From Bacteroidetes bacterium HGW-Bacteroidetes-16 (GTDB taxonomy: Bacteria > Bacteroidota > Bacteroidia > Bacteroidales > F082): a stretch of DNA of 64,000 nt. Position numbers and translations under genes: made by a program. The notes beneath the pieces were generated by a model. That model was not told where the DNA came from. It was given only the letters and a program-made list of their open reading frames with translations, and made no database searches. The DNA is taken from assembly GCA_002840975.1 (NCBI GenBank), contig PHDN01000001.1, forward strand, positions 124,001-188,000, read 5' to 3'. Of this stretch, positions 43,869 to 52,907 are shown piece after piece; within the stretch, counting starts at the first letter, position 1, and every line of letters begins with the position of its first letter.

Positions 43869-45674
43869 ATGAATCTAATTGAAAAAATTCTGGCAAAGCA
43901 TACCGACAGGTTTCAGGTAAAGCCAGGCGACATAGTCGATATATTGATCGATGCCCGGGTAGCCCGTGATTTTGGAGGCCCCAATGTGGTAAAAACTTTG
44001 GAAGAACATGGTCTGGATGTGGATGATGTAAGCCGAACCTTTTTTACCTTCGACACCAATCCCACTGGTAGCGATCAGAAATATGCCGTAAACCAACAAA
44101 TTGTACGTACATACGCAAGAAAACACGGCATAAAGGTTTTTGACATCAATACCGGTATTGGTACCCATACGTTAATAAGCGAAGGTCTGGCCTGGCCCGG
44201 ATCAACGGCCGTAACAACCGATTCGCATGCCAATATCCTGGGTTCAATTGGTGCCTTTGGACAGGGAATGGGTGATATCGACATCGCTGTAGCATTCAAT
44301 AAAGGAAAGGTTTGGTTTAAAGTGCCACCTTCGGTTAAAATCACCTTCAAAGGAAAACGACCGGCCAATGTAACTGCCAAGGACATTGTCCTGAACTTAT
44401 TGCATCAATTCGGAGCCAACACGCTGCTGGGTTATTCAGTAGAGTTTCATGGTGAATCGGTTGACGATCTTACACTGGATGAGCGCATTACCATTGCTTC
44501 TATGGGTACCGAAATGGGGGTAATCGTATTGTTGTTTACTCCTTCCGAAGCCATCATGCAGTATTGCGAAAAACAAACAGGACGCAAACTGGAGAAACCA
44601 ATGGCGGATCCGGATGCCACCTATGAACAGGAATTCACCATAGATATCAGCACTTATGTGCCCATGGTGAGCCGTCCGGGAAAACCACACGACACTGTTG
44701 ATATCAACCTGGCACGAAACACCCGCATCGATTCTGCTTTTATTGGAAGCTGTACCAACGGCCGAATCGAAGACATGCGGACCGCGGCCCGCATTCTGAA
44801 AGACCGCAAGGTGGCGCCCGGTGTGGTACTGAAAATCGTTCCTGCCACCGATGAAATCTGGTTACAATGCCTTGAAGAAGGCCTCATTGCCACCTTTAAA
44901 AAAGCAGGAGCACTGTTAAGCAACGCTGGTTGTGCAGGCTGTGCAGCTGGTCAGGTAGGACAAAACGGCCCCGGCGAAGTAACCATCAGCACAGGTAACC
45001 GCAATTTCCCCGGAAAACAGGGTAAAGGAGCCGTTTATCTGGCTTCTCCGGCTACGGTAGCTGCTTCTGCCATTGCTGGTTACATCACCACAGAGGATGA
45101 TATTCCGGAAATAGCTGCCGATTATAGTCAGCAGGACCTGGATGGAAGTAAAAATAAAACCATTGCTAAACAGAAGGATGTAAACGAAAAACCGGATGTG
45201 ATTTCAGGAAGCGTGTGGGTCATCAAAAAGGATGACATCGATACCGACATGATTTTCCATAACCGTTATCTACAGATTACCGATCCAAAGGAAATGGGAC
45301 AGTATATATTTGACAACCTGGCAGGTTATGAAGACTTTGCCAAACGTGTTAAGCCAGGCGACATCGTGATTACAGGCAAGAACTTTGGTGCCGGCAGCTC
45401 ACGCCAACAGGCTGTCGATGGGTTTGCAACACTTGGTGTTCAGGCTATCCTGGCCGAATCGTTTGGTGCTATTTACGAACGCAATGCCATCAATGCCGCT
45501 TTCCCAATTCTTACATATAAGTCACTCGAAGCGCTCGAATTGAAAGATGGTGATGTAATCAATGTCAATTTAAAAACGGGCGAAGCAATTAATCTGAAAA
45601 ATGGTAAATCTCAACACATTGAGCCTTTCGCTGAGGTACAGTTGGAGATATATCGTAACGGCGGGCTGTTTTAA
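43869..45674 (+). CDS. Fused LeuC/LeuD-type aconitase-family hydro-lyase
   Basis: The 601 residues are a large-subunit domain (about 1-425) joined through a linker (KNKTIAKQKDVNEK) to a small swivel domain (445-601: KKDDIDTDMIFHNRYL, GKNFGAGSSRQQAVDGFATLG). The 4Fe-4S ligands are C295 in GSCTNGR, C355 and C358 in NAGCAGCAAG. Related enzymes are 3-isopropylmalate dehydratase, homoaconitase and 2,3-dimethylmalate dehydratase; most bacteria keep the two parts as separate subunits. No leucine or lysine synthesis gene is near, so the substrate is open; a role as aconitase is also possible. The next gene follows by 31 bases. Confidence 0.85.
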   Translation: MNLIEKILAKHTDRFQVKPGDIVDILIDARVARDFGGPNVVKTLEEHGLDVDDVSRTFFTFDTNPTGSDQKYAVNQQIVRTYARKHGIKVFDINTGIGTHTLISEGLAWPGSTAVTTDSHANILGSIGAFGQGMGDIDIAVAFNKGKVWFKVPPSVKITFKGKRPANVTAKDIVLNLLHQFGANTLLGYSVEFHGESVDDLTLDERITIASMGTEMGVIVLLFTPSEAIMQYCEKQTGRKLEKPMADPDATYEQEFTIDISTYVPMVSRPGKPHDTVDINLARNTRIDSAFIGSCTNGRIEDMRTAARILKDRKVAPGVVLKIVPATDEIWLQCLEEGLIATFKKAGALLSNAGCAGCAAGQVGQNGPGEVTISTGNRNFPGKQGKGAVYLASPATVAASAIAGYITTEDDIPEIAADYSQQDLDGSKNKTIAKQKDVNEKPDVISGSVWVIKKDDIDTDMIFHNRYLQITDPKEMGQYIFDNLAGYEDFAKRVKPGDIVITGKNFGAGSSRQQAVDGFATLGVQAILAESFGAIYERNAINAAFPILTYKSLEALELKDGDVINVNLKTGEAINLKNGKSQHIEPFAEVQLEIYRNGGLF

Positions 45675-45705
45675 CTTAACCCCGTTCATTTAAAATCATT
45701 TGTTA

Positions 45706-46551
45706 ATGAATTCTAAAATAGGCTTCCTTCTTTGTCTGGCATTTATACTTGGATTATCTTGTGTTGCACAAGTAAACACCATTAGTGTGATGTCGTGGAA
45801 CATCCGTCTTGACACGCCTGCCGACAGCGGGGATCGTTGGGACTTGCGCAAAGCAGGGGTTGTTCAAATCATGAAAGAATACCATCCTGCGTTTATCGGT
45901 GTTCAGGAAGCTTTGCCGCAACAAATGTCCTATTTAGAAGATAACCTGACTGGTTATCAATTTATTGGAATTGGCCGGGAAGCCGGAGGCATGGGTGAGT
46001 ATTCAGCCATTTTTTATGATACCACCCGCTTTATGGTGTTAACCTCATCCACTTTCTGGCTTTCGACAACACCTAATCAGGTTTCAATCGGGTGGGATGC
46101 AGCGTTACCGCGGATTTGCACCCATGGTGAATTTTTGAGTAAAACTGATCAAAGGGTACTATGGGTTTTTAACACGCATTTCGATCATATAGGCAAAGTG
46201 GCCAGAATGGAATCTACCCTGTTGATTATGGATTACATCAACCAGATAACCATAAAAGAACCAAACTCACCTGTAATCCTGATGGGAGACTTTAATTCAG
46301 AGCCCGAATCTGATCCAATTCGCTATATTTCAAAAGGAATGGGAAAACCAGGCAATGCTCTGAATGGAAAAATATCCGGGCCAACCGGTACTTTTAATGA
46401 TTTTAAGATGGACGAACCAATAGAAAAATGCATTGATTATATCTTTGTTCAAAATCTTCGGGTATCAGAAACTATCCACATCGACAAGAAGCTCCAAAAT
46501 AATCACTTTCCATCGGATCACCTGCCGGTACTGGTCAGGGCATTTAAATAG
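45706..46551 (+). CDS. Exported endonuclease/exonuclease/phosphatase family protein
   Basis: The 281 residues from ATG 45706 (an in-frame TTG at 45700 is ignored) have a signal peptide (MNSKIGFLLCLAFILGLSCVAQ) and then the EEP fold. Motifs are VMSWNIRLD, FIGVQEALPQQ (metal-binding Glu), NTHFDHIG, ILMGDFNSEPESD and the final SDHLPVLV (Asp-His pair). Cysteine 20 could also act in a lipobox (LSC). The enzyme may hydrolyse nucleic acids, sugar phosphates or phospholipids outside the cytoplasm; the substrate is not shown. It may share a transcript with the hydro-lyase gene. Confidence 0.87.
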   Translation: MNSKIGFLLCLAFILGLSCVAQVNTISVMSWNIRLDTPADSGDRWDLRKAGVVQIMKEYHPAFIGVQEALPQQMSYLEDNLTGYQFIGIGREAGGMGEYSAIFYDTTRFMVLTSSTFWLSTTPNQVSIGWDAALPRICTHGEFLSKTDQRVLWVFNTHFDHIGKVARMESTLLIMDYINQITIKEPNSPVILMGDFNSEPESDPIRYISKGMGKPGNALNGKISGPTGTFNDFKMDEPIEKCIDYIFVQNLRVSETIHIDKKLQNNHFPSDHLPVLVRAFK

Positions 46552-46662
46552 TATTTCCAATTACATTCGTTTGTTTCCTGAACTGAATTTTTATAAATGC
46601 CTTTTCGGAGGCTAGCCTTTAAAAACACCGGGATTACCCGTTATGTTCAATAAAAATAAGAT

Positions 46663-46670
46663 TATTTTTG
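46663..46670 (+). promoter_or_regulatory. -7 element upstream of trkH
   Basis: TATTTTTG (exact TAnnTTTG). Transcription from here (~46676) would include the small frame at 46705-46806 and then trkH. Confidence 0.5.
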
Positions 46671-46704
46671 CGCCCTCGTAAAGCTGAGAAATAGGATCAG
46701 GATT

Positions 46705-46806
46705 ATGATCAGTTTTTATTCTTCAAAAAATGAAAGCGTAGTAGTTTACCATCGAAAAGAAGAGAACCTGAAAACACTCAGTAGTCAATTGATTTCTGAA
46801 TGGTAA
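46705..46806 (+). CDS. Possible leader peptide upstream of trkH, 33 aa
   Basis: ATG 46705 to TAA 46804-46806 encodes a 33-residue polar peptide (MISFYSSKNESVVVYHRKEE then a short helix ending SEW). The stop is 10 bases before the trkH ATG, and the frame lies inside the predicted leader. It could affect trkH translation by coupling, or be chance. No homologue is recognised, and trkA, which often precedes trkH, is not here. Confidence 0.3.
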   Translation: MISFYSSKNESVVVYHRKEENLKTLSSQLISEW

Positions 46807-46816
46807 AGGCAACATT

Positions 46817-48253
46817 ATGAATATCAATACTGTACTTCGAATCCTGCAAAGGGTCATCACCATTTCCGCAATAGCGCTTATATTTTGCGTGGCCCTGGCC
46901 TGGCATTACGACGAACCCACAATCCCATTTTTGCTTTCGTTTGTAGCTGCTGCCATGTTGGTAGTAATTAGCTTCTTAGTTTCAAAAGGGACCAAAGTTG
47001 TGGAAATGGGAAAGAAAGAAGCCTATGTTTCGGTATCCGCCGCATGGGTGATCATTTCGATGATTGGTGCCCTTCCCTATCTCATTTCGGGTTACATACC
47101 CAACATAATTGATGCTTATTTTGAATCCGTTTCAGGATATACAACCACCGGATCATCCATTTTAACCGACATCGAAGCCCTGCCCAAATCGCTACTCTTT
47201 TGGAGAAGTCTGACCCACTGGATTGGTGGAATCGGTATCATCGTGCTCGTCATCATCGTTTCTCCATCACTAAAAATCGGGAACTACAACCTGTTTACGG
47301 CGGAATCGTCACTAAAAGATAAAATCAGGCCTCGCATGAAGGCCATGGGATACCGTTTACTGACTATTTACCTATTGCTGACAGCCATTGAGGCAATATT
47401 GCTTTTCCTGGGGGATATGACTCTTTTCGATAGTGTCTGCCACTCCTTCGGGACGGTAGCTACCGGTGGATTTTCGACACAAAACGCCAGTATTGCCAAC
47501 TATTCTCCCTATATTCAATATGTTATCATCATTTTCATGGTGCTTGCAGGTACCAATTTTGTAATTCATTACTACCTGTTTCTTCGCGATGTAGCACATA
47601 TCAGGAAAAATGATGAATTCAGGTTTTACATCACCGTAATTCTGGTGTTGGGATTGGCTGTAACGGCTGTTTTATATTTTCAGACACCCCGATCGCTGGA
47701 ACTCTCGTTTCGGGATTCCTTTTTTCAAACAGTTTCTATTATTACCTGCACAGGTTTTGCTACTTCAGATTATTTGTTGTGGCCCAAATTAGGTACCCTA
47801 TTGGTTTTCGGGATGCTGTTTATCGGGGGCAGCACAGGCAGTACATCAGGTGGGATAAAAATGGCTCGCCATCTGGTGGCCCTCAAAAACATCAAACGCC
47901 TGCTTCAGAAAAGCGTGCACCCAAAAGGTATTTTCACTGTGAAGCTGAATGGTAATATTTTAAGCGAAGACAACAACAGCTCACTAATGACTTTTATTAT
48001 AACCTACCTGTTAGTTTTTGCCATTGGAAGCATTTTGCTTATAATAACAGGATTGGATGGCGCCACTTCCACAAGTGCTATTGCTACAGCGATGGGTGGT
48101 ATTGGTCCCGGATTTGGTGCTGTAGGACCCATGAGCAATTTCTATCTTCTTCCGGCCATCAGCAAATTGATCATTACAGTTTTCATGCTCATGGGTCGTT
48201 TGGAAATCTATTCCTTTTTATTGATTTTTACCCCTATGTTCTGGAAAAAGTAG
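46817..48253 (+). CDS. trkH: TrkH-family potassium uptake membrane protein
   Basis: The 478 residues have about ten membrane segments and four re-entrant pore loops, as in the Trk/Ktr superfamily. Filter-like glycines are seen in SVSGYTTTGSSIL, FGTVATGGFST, IITCTGFATSDY and IATAMGGIGPGFG. An intramembrane GGSTGSTSGGIKMARH stretch corresponds to the gate loop. It forms the K+ channel subunit and needs a cytoplasmic TrkA/KtrA regulator, which is not in the window. Convergent with the SpoU methyltransferase gene 24 bases on, without a visible terminator. Confidence 0.93.
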   Translation: MNINTVLRILQRVITISAIALIFCVALAWHYDEPTIPFLLSFVAAAMLVVISFLVSKGTKVVEMGKKEAYVSVSAAWVIISMIGALPYLISGYIPNIIDAYFESVSGYTTTGSSILTDIEALPKSLLFWRSLTHWIGGIGIIVLVIIVSPSLKIGNYNLFTAESSLKDKIRPRMKAMGYRLLTIYLLLTAIEAILLFLGDMTLFDSVCHSFGTVATGGFSTQNASIANYSPYIQYVIIIFMVLAGTNFVIHYYLFLRDVAHIRKNDEFRFYITVILVLGLAVTAVLYFQTPRSLELSFRDSFFQTVSIITCTGFATSDYLLWPKLGTLLVFGMLFIGGSTGSTSGGIKMARHLVALKNIKRLLQKSVHPKGIFTVKLNGNILSEDNNSSLMTFIITYLLVFAIGSILLIITGLDGATSTSAIATAMGGIGPGFGAVGPMSNFYLLPAISKLIITVFMLMGRLEIYSFLLIFTPMFWKK

Positions 48254-48277
48254 GAGTTAAAGACTATCTGATAAAGC

Positions 48278-49078
48278 TTAAAATCCTCTTTGACGCATGG
48301 CCTCGAATACTACAATTGCGGTAGATACCGACACATTCATCGAATCGGCTTGCCCACGCATGGGAATGATGATATTGACATCGGAGGCTTCCACCCATTC
48401 CTCTGTGATTCCTGTGGCTTCCGTTCCCATGACAATGGCTGTGGGTATTTTAAAATTGGCTGTATGATATGGAATAGCGGCTTGCAGGTATGTACTCAAA
48501 ATTTGAATTCGGTGTTTTTTCAACCATGAAATGGCTGAAAGGTTGTCCATAATACTGGTGGGAACGGTAAACACACAACCCAAAGAAGCCCTGATAGCGT
48601 TTGGATTATAGATATCCGTTTTGGGATTACAGATAAAAACAGCATCAATTCCGGCCGCATCAGCAGTTCGATAAATAGCACCAAGGTTTCCCGGTTTTTC
48701 AATTCCTTCGATAACCAGATAAAGGGGATTAGAAGCCATGCTGATTTTCTCCGGTGAATGTGTTTTGGATTGTGCCACCACAACCACACCTCCTGAATTT
48801 TCGCGGTAAGCGATTTTTTCATAGACCTCATGTGAGACTTCATACACAGGATAATCTATTTCAGAATGAAGCAATTCGCTCAGATGTAATGGAGAAATCA
48901 GTTTGGTGCAAAAGAAAACACTGTGGAAAAAATATCCGGCACTCACGGCTTTTTCGATTTCTTTAAGTCCCTCTATAACAAATAACTTTTCTGATGCCCG
49001 CACCTGATTTTTTTGCAATTGCAACAGGTGTTTGATTTTTGGATTGAGGCGGCTGGTGATGAGGTCAGAGATCAACAT
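48278..49078 (-). CDS. SpoU/TrmH-family RNA 2'-O-methyltransferase
   Basis: The 266 residues have an N-terminal substrate-binding domain (LNPKIKHLLQLQKNQVRASEKLFVIEG) and the C-terminal SPOUT knot with the three SpoU motifs: EGIEKPGNLGAIYRTADAAGID, AIVMGTEATGITEEW and IPMRGQADSMNVSVSTAIVVFE. It methylates a ribose in rRNA or tRNA; the target cannot be told (RlmB- or TsnR-like). Last gene of a typA-rluA-spoU run, 15 bases after the pseudouridine synthase gene. Confidence 0.9.
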   Translation of the reverse strand: MLISDLITSRLNPKIKHLLQLQKNQVRASEKLFVIEGLKEIEKAVSAGYFFHSVFFCTKLISPLHLSELLHSEIDYPVYEVSHEVYEKIAYRENSGGVVVVAQSKTHSPEKISMASNPLYLVIEGIEKPGNLGAIYRTADAAGIDAVFICNPKTDIYNPNAIRASLGCVFTVPTSIMDNLSAISWLKKHRIQILSTYLQAAIPYHTANFKIPTAIVMGTEATGITEEWVEASDVNIIIPMRGQADSMNVSVSTAIVVFEAMRQRGF

Positions 49079-49093
49079 GTAAACAAAAATAAA

Positions 49094-50002
49094 CTATAAA
49101 ATCTTATATAATTCATTTTCTGCAGTGGAAGGATTGAAAAATTTGATCGAAGGTTGGTATTTAAGCGAAATCAGATTGCCTTTTACAGGATGGTTTAGTT
49201 CCATGAAATGCAATGCCAGCCTGATTTGACGAAGCACCAGTGTATCGGCACCATATTTTCTGTCACCCACCACGGGGCAACCTAAATCGGCCAAATGAAC
49301 TCGGATTTGTTTGCTTCGGCCATTGTGGATTTTTAATTCCAGCAAATGATTCTCACCATAGCGTTTTATGTATTCAAAACTCGTTTTGGCAAACTTTGAA
49401 TTGGCCACTTCCTTTGGCGTTGCTATCAACTTCCGTTGAGCGTTTTCGTGTAACCAGTTTTCAATAACACCTTGTTTTTCAAAAGGTTTATTTTCGGTAA
49501 GCGCTAAATAGCTCATTTGCGAATCATGCCATTGCTCAATCATTTTGGTCTGGATATCCTCTGAGAGGGCAAACAACATGATTCCTTCCACTTCCCTATC
49601 GATCTGATGAATTACCCATAACCGAATTTTTTCTTCTCCACGTTGGTTAAGAAAAAACTGCAATTCCTTTTGAAATGAGTTGTCTTTGGGACGGTTTCGA
49701 TCAAAGGAGGAAAGAATTCCCGCAGGCTTAAAGGCAGCGATTAAGTGTTCATCTTCATAATAGATAGCAAATGGACGTGCTCGGTTGGCCATTTTCACCG
49801 GTTTTATGCCTCTATCCATCTTGGTTTGCTCAATAATATCTCCCGGAGCAAGCATTTCGTTGGGATGATTCGACAACCGACGGTTGTTTTTAAAGAAAAC
49901 CGACTTGCTGATAATTTGTTTGGCTTTCTGTTTCGACACTCCATGGTACATTTCAAGCACTGTGTCAAGCAAATTGGCCGATTTTTTAACCGTGTATTTC
50001 AT
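49094..50002 (-). CDS. RluA-family pseudouridine synthase (divergent motif)
   Basis: The 302 residues have an N-terminal S4-like RNA-binding part (YHGVSKQKAKQIISKSVFF, APGDII) and the RluA catalytic domain. The usual HRLDxxTSG motif reads HQIDREVEGIML: the catalytic Asp is kept, but the Arg before it is Gln and TSG is VEG. The downstream KQIRVHLADLGCPVVGDRKYG motif is intact. It should still make pseudouridine in 23S rRNA or tRNA; the target is unknown. It starts 4 bases after the typA stop, so it is co-transcribed with it. Confidence 0.85.
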   Translation of the reverse strand: MKYTVKKSANLLDTVLEMYHGVSKQKAKQIISKSVFFKNNRRLSNHPNEMLAPGDIIEQTKMDRGIKPVKMANRARPFAIYYEDEHLIAAFKPAGILSSFDRNRPKDNSFQKELQFFLNQRGEEKIRLWVIHQIDREVEGIMLFALSEDIQTKMIEQWHDSQMSYLALTENKPFEKQGVIENWLHENAQRKLIATPKEVANSKFAKTSFEYIKRYGENHLLELKIHNGRSKQIRVHLADLGCPVVGDRKYGADTLVLRQIRLALHFMELNHPVKGNLISLKYQPSIKFFNPSTAENELYKIL

Positions 50003-50006
50003 CTAA

Positions 50007-51818
50007 TTACGCGGTATACTTATTACCTGCACGTTTCCTTTCGTTTTCGTTGAGCAATATCTTACGTAAACGCAGTGACCTGGGAGTAATTTCTAAGTAT
50101 TCGTCTTCACGGATAATTTCCATAAATTCTTCAAGCGAAAATCGGATCGGTGGCGGGAGCAAAATTTTATCATCTGTCCCCGATGCCCGTATATTGGTCA
50201 GTTTTTTTGTTTTACACACATTGACCACCATATCCCCCGACCTGCTGTTTTCTCCAATTACCTGACCTGCATAAATCTCTTCGTTGGAGTTCAGGTAAAA
50301 CCTGCCTCTGTCGCTCAATTTCCAGATGGCATAAGGAATGGCTATTCCAGTCTCCATCGAAATCAGTGCACCATTGTTGCGGATTTTGATTTCCCCTTTC
50401 ATTGGTGCAAATTCCTTAAAACGATGGGCAATTATGGCTTCTCCTTCGGTGGCGGTGAGGATGGCATTCCTGAGTCCGATAATGGCCCTCGATGGCATGA
50501 TAAATTCGAGCATCATGCGATCGTTCTTCGTTTCCTGGTTGAAAAACTCGCCTTTTCGTAAGGTCACAATATCGATCACACGTCCGGTAAATTCATCCGG
50601 AACAAGCACGGTAAGACTTTCGATGGGTTCATATTTAACACCATCAATTTCTTTAATAATGACTTTAGGCTGGCCCAACTGAAATTCATAACCTTCGCGG
50701 CGCATGGTTTCCACCAGAATGGAAAGGTGTAAAATCCCCCTTCCGAAAACCAGATAACTATCGGAGCTATTGGTTTCCTGCACCCTTAGCGCCAGGTTTT
50801 TTTCAATTTCGTGATACAATCTATCGCGCAAATGCCTGGATGTTACATACTTGCCTTCCTTACCAAAAAATGGCGAGTTGTTAATGGTAAACAACATGCT
50901 CATGGTTGGTTCATCAATTTTAATAGCAGGCAGGCCCTCCGGATTTTCAAAATCAGCCACGGTATCGCCAATTTCAAAATCTTCGATGCCCATAATGGCT
51001 ACAATATCACCAGCCTGAACGGGAACTTTACACTTCTCTTTTCCGAGGCCTTCAAACAAGTAAAGTTCTTTGATCTTTGATTTTTGAATGGCTCCATCAC
51101 GTTTCACGAGCGATACAAGTTGGCCCACCTGAAGAGTTCCTCTTAATAACTTTCCAACTGCAATACGTCCTACATAGCTCGAATAGTCGAGTGAAGTGAT
51201 TTGCATTTGTGGGGTACCTTCAACAAATTGGGCCGGAGGAACATGAGCGACCACCTGATCAAGCAAATAACTCACATTGTCAGTCACATTTAACCAATGA
51301 TCAGACATCCAGCCATTTTTAGAAGAACCATAGATCACCGGAAAATTAAGTTGTTCCTCAGTGGCTCCCAGATTAAACATCAAATCAAAAACGGCTTCGT
51401 ATACTTCATCAGGACGACAGTTTGGTTTATCTACTTTGTTGATCACCACCAATGGCTTCAGACCAAGATCAATAGCCTTTTGAAGGACAAAACGAGTCTG
51501 GGGCATAGGTCCTTCAAAGGCATCTACCAACAACAACACCCCATCTGCCATATTTAACACGCGTTCGACTTCACCACCAAAGTCAGCATGACCGGGTGTG
51601 TCGATGATGTTAATTTTAACATCTTTATATCGAACAGATACGTTTTTCGACAGAATGGTGATACCACGTTCACGTTCCAGGTCGTTGTTGTCGAGAATCA
51701 AATCTCCCATTACCTCATTTTCCCTGAATAGTTTAACCTGATATAAAATCCTGTCTACCAGTGTTGTTTTGCCGTGATCGACATGTGCGATGATAGCGAT
51801 ATTTCGAATGGAAATCAT
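50007..51818 (-). CDS. typA: Ribosome-associated GTPase TypA/BipA
   Basis: The 603 residues show the translational GTPase G domain (G1 [11 protein letters not shown], switch [12 protein letters not shown]3 [13 protein letters not shown]4 NKVDK, G5 GSSKNGWM) and EF-G-like domains II, III and V. The C-terminal domain is specific to BipA ([26 protein letters not shown]). BipA binds the 70S or 50S ribosome and supports assembly and growth under stress or cold. It is the first gene of an RNA/ribosome operon with a pseudouridine synthase and an RNA methyltransferase, a functionally coherent set. Confidence 0.95.
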   Translation of the reverse strand: MISIRNIAIIAHVDHGKTTLVDRILYQVKLFRENEVMGDLILDNNDLERERGITILSKNVSVRYKDVKINIIDTPGHADFGGEVERVLNMADGVLLLVDAFEGPMPQTRFVLQKAIDLGLKPLVVINKVDKPNCRPDEVYEAVFDLMFNLGATEEQLNFPVIYGSSKNGWMSDHWLNVTDNVSYLLDQVVAHVPPAQFVEGTPQMQITSLDYSSYVGRIAVGKLLRGTLQVGQLVSLVKRDGAIQKSKIKELYLFEGLGKEKCKVPVQAGDIVAIMGIEDFEIGDTVADFENPEGLPAIKIDEPTMSMLFTINNSPFFGKEGKYVTSRHLRDRLYHEIEKNLALRVQETNSSDSYLVFGRGILHLSILVETMRREGYEFQLGQPKVIIKEIDGVKYEPIESLTVLVPDEFTGRVIDIVTLRKGEFFNQETKNDRMMLEFIMPSRAIIGLRNAILTATEGEAIIAHRFKEFAPMKGEIKIRNNGALISMETGIAIPYAIWKLSDRGRFYLNSNEEIYAGQVIGENSRSGDMVVNVCKTKKLTNIRASGTDDKILLPPPIRFSLEEFMEIIREDEYLEITPRSLRLRKILLNENERKRAGNKYTA

Positions 51819-51845
51819 AGTTTAGAATAGATAAAAAATGGAGTG

Positions 51846-51853
51846 CAAAAGTA
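51846..51853 (-). promoter_or_regulatory. -7 element for the typA operon
   Basis: The minus strand reads TACTTTTG (exact TAnnTTTG), 27 bases before the typA start. The -33 element is weak. Confidence 0.5.
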
Positions 51854-51923
51854 GTCAATATTTGCATGCAAGCGGCACCAGGATCAAAAACAACTTTTTG
51901 TTAAAAAATTGACATAAATGTCT

Positions 51924-52715
51924 TTAGGATAAAAATACGATCACTGCCTTCGCAAAATATTCAGGCTGTTCAACATGCAATGCATGACCTGCTTCAGGAA
52001 GTATCTCAGATTGAATGTTTTTGACAAGCATGAACTGATTAAACGACTCTTCGGCATTGAATAACCGGTCGTGCTTTGCACTCAGGACAAGCGTCGGGCA
52101 ATTTATATGATGCAGTTTTTCAGTAAAGTCAAATTTCACGATGGCTTCTACCTGTTCGCTAAAGGATGCAGGAGAAACCGGATACTGATAATTCAGAGCA
52201 CCTACCAACCATGCGGTAAGCATGCCGGTTTTTTCGAAAAACGCATCAGAATATATCCAGTAAAACAGGTTTTTGTACCACATCTCCAAATTCATACCCA
52301 CATTCATAAACGTCACCCAATCGCGTAACTGGAGGATATTTCTTGCATTCAGTTTTGGCGCGGTGGCTGTTAGCACCAATTTATCGACTCGTTCAGGGTA
52401 TCTTACCGCCAGATTCATTGCGATCATCCCTCCCATCGAATGGCCAATTACATGCACTTTTTCATATCCCAAATAATCAAGCAGACTAACTACGTCTTGG
52501 GTCATTTGATCGATAGAAATGGTGCCTGAAGTAAACTTTGTTCTTCCCACTCCCCTATTATCAAACATAACCAACTGAAAACGTGAAGAAAGTGATTTCT
52601 TTACAGTCACCCAGCTTTGTATATCTGAAGCCAATCCTGCGATAAGCAGTAAAGGGTTTCCCTTTCCATTTACTTCGTAATACAACGAACCTTGTTCGAT
52701 GGAACAGTATGGCAT
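51924..52715 (-). CDS. Alpha/beta hydrolase
   Basis: This 263-residue single-domain hydrolase has an oxyanion region LLLIAGLASDIQSW, FDNRGVGRTK, the nucleophile elbow GHS93MGG, the acid in SAKHDRLFNAEE and the histidine in EAGHALHVEQPEYF. All triad residues are present. It resembles 3-oxoadipate enol-lactonase/BioH-type esterases, but no pathway context fixes the substrate. No signal peptide. It stands alone; 192 bases separate it from sod, which has its own terminator. Confidence 0.87.
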   Translation of the reverse strand: MPYCSIEQGSLYYEVNGKGNPLLLIAGLASDIQSWVTVKKSLSSRFQLVMFDNRGVGRTKFTSGTISIDQMTQDVVSLLDYLGYEKVHVIGHSMGGMIAMNLAVRYPERVDKLVLTATAPKLNARNILQLRDWVTFMNVGMNLEMWYKNLFYWIYSDAFFEKTGMLTAWLVGALNYQYPVSPASFSEQVEAIVKFDFTEKLHHINCPTLVLSAKHDRLFNAEESFNQFMLVKNIQSEILPEAGHALHVEQPEYFAKAVIVFLS

Positions 52716-52842
52716 AGGTTTTTATTTTATGGTAAAGATGGGGAAATTATACGGATCAGCAACCAATACATCATTAGAATATCTTAATCTGAAATCCATG
52801 CCTGTACGGAGATTTCGGTAGTAAGGAGTACTACTCGTGCGG

Positions 52843-52875
52843 CAAAAAAAAACAGGAGTAAACAACTCCTGTTTT
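52843..52875 (-). terminator. Intrinsic terminator after the superoxide dismutase gene
   Basis: A 9-bp or longer stem (aacaggagt / actcctgtt, 5-base loop) is followed on the minus strand by a T-run (the A-run 52843-52852 on the plus strand). Confidence 0.88.
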
Positions 52876-52907
52876 AAGTATTTGAACATGCAGATAGTAA
52901 GCAGAAC

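Noticed and set aside
46676-46704. Riboswitch-like CTGAGAAATAGG segment in the trkH leader
   Set aside because: It resembles part of a TPP element but the other conserved blocks are missing.
52818-52834. Small hairpin GTAGTA/TACTAC between sod and the hydrolase gene
   Set aside because: The stem is only 6 bp with no T-tract, beyond an already good terminator; probably chance.
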